A stretch of DNA of 64,000 nucleotides. It comes from Paraphysoderma sedebokerense. Its lineage: Eukaryota > Blastocladiomycota > Physodermatomycetes > Physodermatales > Physodermataceae. The stretch covers positions 124,001-188,000 of the forward strand of contig JAHLJZ010000025.1 in the NCBI GenBank assembly GCA_025602915.1. Direction: 5' to 3'. Positions 60,407 to 64,000 of this stretch are shown here, one piece after another (position 1 is the first letter of the stretch; the number at the start of each line of letters is the position of its first letter). The translations under genes were made by a program, and so were the position numbers. Under the pieces are notes generated by a model that searched no databases, was not told the DNA's origin, and worked only from the letters and a program-made list of their open reading frames with translations.

Positions 60407-60833
60407 ACTTTTACTGTCGCGGAAATAGAAATGCGAATTTCAGAATTTTGTCCAGGTCTAAATGAACTGATAACGCTGATAAAAGTCTTATTCATGCACT
60501 CTAATATTGACATTATTTTATGGAAAACCCACGGTGCGATAAACTGTAAGATTCTGGCCATGGGCCGAAGACAGAGCTGGTTAAGGTCACGACTGAAGCG
60601 AAAGGATTCATACATCAACTTGAAATAAAAACGATGTGTGTTTGGGGTTCTTTTTATTTTTCATCCAATACTCCAATCTTTGCATGTTGCATCAGTTTGG
60701 AAGAATTGATGTTAGCTTCATCCTATCCAACAAGCTCCCCGAGGAATGTATCCTTCGATCACAAAATTTGTGAGCCTCTCTACATTCCCAACCTCCGCTG
60801 TTCTCCATTAATCATTCAGTTCTCGCATCGAAC
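60407..60833. other. Spacer between convergent genes
   Basis: Frames at 60431-60628 and 60634-60948 have no recognised family and overlap likely 3' UTRs. Nothing else seen. Confidence 0.35.
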
Positions 60834-61776
60834 TTATTTCTTGCTATTCTTCCTCTTCACTGCACCGCTTCCATTATTCTTAGATTTTTCCAACTCTTCT
60901 TCCTTGATCAACTCTTCCGCTAACCGTTGTCTCTCCAATTCAGCTTGACGTTCTGCTTCTTCTTTGTCTTTTTGTTCCTTCTCTTTTTGGACTTTCTCGA
61001 ATTCTTCTCGTTCCTGTTTCGACGAGCGGGCGTGTACCATGGTGGGTAAAGGTGTAGCGACGATTTCAAGAATTAAAAGACGAGATGACGATACGATATT
61101 GTTTAAATTAGATATGGGAAGAGATAAATAGCATTGGGCGATCAAAGTCAGCATTGGTTCAGTGAAGATTGATGATTGTAACTCCATAAACATAGTCGAG
61201 AATGGGAAGACGGAAAAATAAACAAACCTTCATTGCCTCTCTTTGTCTTTCCATTACACACATTTCACTAGCCTGTTGAAATAAAGTTTTTCCCCATCCA
61301 GACTCCAATTCTTCTGCTTCGTTCACACATTCCATGATTTCCTCATTCAATTCTTGTTCTGCAGCCAAAAATTCTTGCCACAAATCGTCCCCTATAGCAC
61401 CATTACGTAGTAATAGAGATAATGTTGACCTGTCCTCTCTCAGTGACCAGATTCTATACACATTTGTCATTGCTCGCTTCAGAAGAGCTGTTTTTAAAGT
61501 CTTCGTCGGCGGTAATGGTTCAGTGTTGATCAAATCGAAATAAGCTTCTCTGGTCGGATGTGTCGGGAACCAAGGTTCGGATGAACCAGTCGGGAGGGCT
61601 GGCAATGAGAGGAGTCAAGGAAAGAAAGATTACATTCTTGTGAGGATTGGGTTGGTTGAAAAGAGAACATGAGAGAAAACGGTACCTTTGCTCTTTCTGT
61701 ATCTGTACCACCTGACAGCGACGTAGTAGATGGCAGTGAGCGAGACGACATAACCACCGGCGAGAGCGACAGACAT
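60834..61776 (-). CDS. SEC66: Sec66/Sec71-like translocation protein
   Basis: Subunit of the Sec62/63 complex that drives post-translational import into the ER. Exon 1 (61776 to about 61686) gives MSVALAGGYVVSLTAIYYVA and VRWYRYRKSK, an N-terminal transmembrane anchor. Exon 2 reads ALPTGSSEPWFPTHPTREAY, then LPPTKTLKTALLKRAMTNVY, SLLLRNGAIGDDLWQEFLAA, ESGWGKTLFQQASEMC. These are the conserved Sec66 blocks. The last exon (near 61010-60834) is a highly charged coiled tail (EREEFEKVQKEKEQKDKEEA) ending VKRKNSKK. A phase-0 intron of about 220 bp precedes it. Yeast and filamentous fungi keep this subunit, animals do not, which supports a fungal source. Divergent from the ANTH gene. Confidence 0.88.
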
Positions 61777-62868
61777 GTTTTATATGAAGGAAAAGGAGTG
61801 TTGAGAAGGGTAGAAGAGATGTTGGAAGGGATGGGATGAGTTGGAATTGGAGATGGAACGGAAATGGATTCAACTGAAGGAAACGAACCTGCTCAAGCGA
61901 TGCGCGGAGACGGCGACATCTGATTGGCTGCCTTGATTAATTCTTCTTCTTGCTCCAACACTTGCGCAAGACAACAGAAAAACCACATCAGAAATTGACT
62001 TTAGATCCACCGACGGAGAGAAGTTAACACAGTTTACATAAATGGATTGACGGACTTACGATTCTAATGAATCTGTTATTGGCATTTGGTTGTAGGAGTG
62101 AGTAATATGTATAATTTCTAGATCCTCATTACCTTAGTACAAATGTCATCATAATTGAATTAGCGCAATTAATCGATTTAAGAGAGTTTTTTGCAATAAT
62201 ATTTTAACCAAGTCTATAGAGTTGTGTTCGGCCTTCCGTGCTGTAATCGAATGATGTTGTCTTAGTATTATGGTCGTTCTGCAGAATTGGACTTTATCTC
62301 GCGTAGTGCGGAAGTTCGGGACAGCTCCAAACGCACAAAAGCAAAGTAATACATAGTCCAGCATATGGGGTGTAGCGCAACATAATAATTAAAACTAAAG
62401 TAAACAAAATAATATCAATGGATTTATAAGAATCATTTGAATCTCTGTCCGTCTTAAACCATTACCGACCAAAACAACGAATTTCAATTTGTTCCTTGCC
62501 TGTTAGCACTTTGACGCTTCCAAAATATAGCGTGTCGTGTGTCCCTTTCTCCTCCCTCCCTTATCACCGAGAAATTATCTACTAATATAGCATCGAATCC
62601 TTCGCCGTCATCCATCCTCAATTCTGAAAGTCTTTCATGTTCAATATGCTTAGATAATCTGCATTGTCTGGTCTGAAATCACAATCAGCAAAGGCCCAAC
62701 ACGAGCCTCACTTCCATCCTATTCTTCTGCATTACCTCAAACAACGTCTTCCACGAGAGCTACGTATACTCACAGAAAACATCGCACAATTTCCAACACT
62801 ATCTCCTCTCCTCGATTCGACTTCCATCCATCTTGTTCACTTCTCCCTATTGGCACACCTCGTAATTC
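61777..62868. other. Divergent promoter region, about 1.1 kb
   Basis: No gene accepted. The plus-strand frame at 62664-62885 overlaps the ANTH start in another frame and could be an upstream ORF in its leader. A minus-strand frame at 62149-62364 has no family. The stretch near 62520-62580 is pyrimidine-rich. Confidence 0.35.
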
Positions 62869-64000
62869 ATGACGACAACAGATAGATTGGCCGAACACTT
62901 CGTCATCGGCAAATCCCTCTTCACTTCCGACCTCGAGACTGCCGTCATCAAGGCAACGAAACGAAACTCGAAATCCCCAAAATGGAAGTGGGTAGTGTGT
63001 ATGTCTTCTCCTCTCTATATCTTCCAATTTTCACAGCTCAATGACAAATGCCCTATCTCATTCTGTTCCCCCGTGGCTACAAAAATCATTTATCCTCATT
63101 AACTGAAATTCCGCCCTTTCAGTTTTATTGAATGCAACTTACAGAAGAGATGTATCAATCGATGATTTAGGTAGATTATTAGGTGGGCGGTTGAGAGATT
63201 CGAGTTGGAATGTAAGTCTTTTTCGAGTCATCGCAACGATGACCTCACCTCACATCTTCAATCCATCGAAGAATTCGTTTCAAATTTGATACTGACAAAA
63301 TTGATGCATCCTTCTCAATTTTTGGTTCCATACTTAACATTGTAACAGGTTGTTTTTAAAACATTAATAATCACCCATATATTACTCGACCAGGGATCAC
63401 CAAACCGATTAATCGGTTATCTCGCTTCAACTCCTTCGTTGCTCAATCTCTCTTCCTTCCGAGACAAGTCTGGCAACTCACTTGGTATAGAGCAAACAAA
63501 AAATATCAAAAGCTATGCTTTCTATCTGGAAGAAAAGGTGCAGGTATATCGAGAAACCAAAAAAGATTTTTGTCGCATCGCTTCCACTGGAAATAACAGC
63601 GACACTATTCCGCGAACATTCGACACATACGGTACAATTAACAATGAAAGAGTGTATTCTGAATATGGTAAAAACTTGAGACATGCGAACGTGGATGAAA
63701 CATTTCTCAGGGAATTGGAAATTGTTATCAGGCAGCTGGATGCGTTGGTGAAATGTAAATTCTTTTTGGATGAATTGGACAACAACATTACGCTGGAAGC
63801 CTTTGGACTATTACTCAGAGATTTGATGAAAGTAATCAGAGTGGTGACAGAGGGTATTGTAAATATGTTGGGTACGTTGGTGGCGTGATTCACTCTGAGT
63901 TTTCGGTTGAATATCTCATACTAATCATTTCATCTGTCATCAACAGAGCGGTTCTTCGAGTTACCAAAGTCAATTGCCAGAATAGCTCTCGAGGTATACA
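62869..64000 (+). CDS. ANTH-domain clathrin adaptor (AP180/YAP180 family), partial
   Basis: Binds PtdIns(4,5)P2 and clathrin at endocytic sites. Exon 1 starts at 62869 with MTTTDRLAEHFVIGKSLFTS and LETAVIKATKRNSKSPKWKW; a phase-1 intron joins VVFLLNATYRRDVSIDDLGR and LLGGRLRDSSWN. The next exons read VVFKTLIITHILLDQGSPNR and LIGYLASTPSLLNLSSFRDK, then YAFYLEEKVQVYRETKKDF, ELEIVIRQLDALVKCKFFLD and LLLRDLMKVIRVVTEGIVNM, and after one more intron ERFFELPKSIARIALEVY at the window edge. The Lys-rich AVIKATKRNSKSPK patch is the expected phosphoinositide site. The gene continues beyond base 64000, where the clathrin-binding tail would lie. Confidence 0.9.

Noticed and set aside
60431-60628. 65-residue plus-strand frame after thiamine pyrophosphokinase
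   Set aside because: No family, no splice link to the TPK gene, and it lies in the expected 3' UTR between convergent genes.
62664-62885. 73-residue frame just before the ANTH gene
   Set aside because: It overlaps the ANTH start in a different frame and has no domain; at most an upstream ORF in the leader.
1-64000. CRISPR array, rRNA operon or bacterial operon structure
   Set aside because: No regularly spaced repeats with unique spacers, no rRNA-like sequence, and the genes are intron-bearing with eukaryotic products.

Overview
The window looks like nuclear DNA of an early-diverging fungus, probably Mucoromycota or Glomeromycotina. The evidence is protein-coding genes cut by many short GT-AG introns (mostly about 50-110 bp), small intergenic gaps, fungal versions of housekeeping genes (Sec66, a Ncs2-type tRNA thiolation protein, a Mid2/WSC-like wall sensor, YAP180-type ANTH protein), a tRNA-Glu with a short intron next to the anticodon, and a MULE-type transposase with a GCM/WRKY-like zinc finger of the kind common in these fungi. 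The placement is inference; no rRNA or phylogenetic marker was tested.

Layout. 0-5.1 kb: tail of a Gly/Asn/Arg-rich protein, a LITAF-domain protein, then a multi-exon gene that reads in frame as an MLKL/HeLo-like helical bundle, an intact TKL-type kinase and a second LITAF domain. 5.7-11.4 kb: accessory DNA with a decayed tyrosine-recombinase gene, a GTTACCCC/CTGGTTACC repeat cluster in both orientations, and diverged direct repeats. 11.5-13 kb: an ArsJ-like organoarsenical exporter of bacterial type. 13.8-15 kb: a FAM133-like nuclear protein. 15.6-18.1 kb (minus): an OB-fold protein. 18.4-21.8 kb (minus): ER glucosidase I. 22.0-25.6 kb: COG5. 26-29 kb: a MITE-like hairpin, an acidic exon and the MULE-like gene. 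29.4-34.1 kb: inositol polyphosphate multikinase and mitochondrial FAD glycerol-3-phosphate dehydrogenase with an EF-hand tail. 34.8-35.2 kb: a snap-back palindrome and tRNA-Glu(UUC). 35.5-38.2 kb (minus): glucosidase II beta. 38.4-40.4 kb: a PCI protein. 40.9-42.2 kb: a secretory single-pass Ser/Pro/Gln-rich protein. 42.8-45 kb (minus): a coiled-coil protein. 45.6-49.6 kb: importin-7/8-like karyopherin. 50.1-50.4 kb (minus): a small RGG-rich protein. 51.3-53.3 kb (minus): Ncs2/CTU2. 53.7-54.7 kb: phosphopantothenoylcysteine decarboxylase. 55-56.4 kb (minus): an mRNA-export adaptor with a UAP56-binding motif. 56.8-57.9 kb (minus): a short-chain dehydrogenase. 58.5-60.4 kb: thiamine pyrophosphokinase. 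60.8-61.8 kb (minus): Sec66. 62.9 kb to the edge: an ANTH-domain endocytic adaptor.

Functional threads. Several genes serve the secretory pathway: both ER glucosidases of the calnexin cycle, Sec66 for post-translational translocation, COG5 for Golgi tethering and the ANTH protein for endocytosis. Many genes are arranged as divergent pairs with short shared promoters (glucosidase I/COG5, glucosidase II beta/PCI, Ncs2/PPCDC, SDR/TPK, Sec66/ANTH). The most unusual item is the predicted bundle-kinase-LITAF protein, which combines a possible cell-death executor fold with a membrane-inserting zinc module; the second is the ArsJ-like exporter, a family known from bacterial arsenic operons. Exon joins were worked out by eye from splice sites and frame, so single junctions may be wrong.
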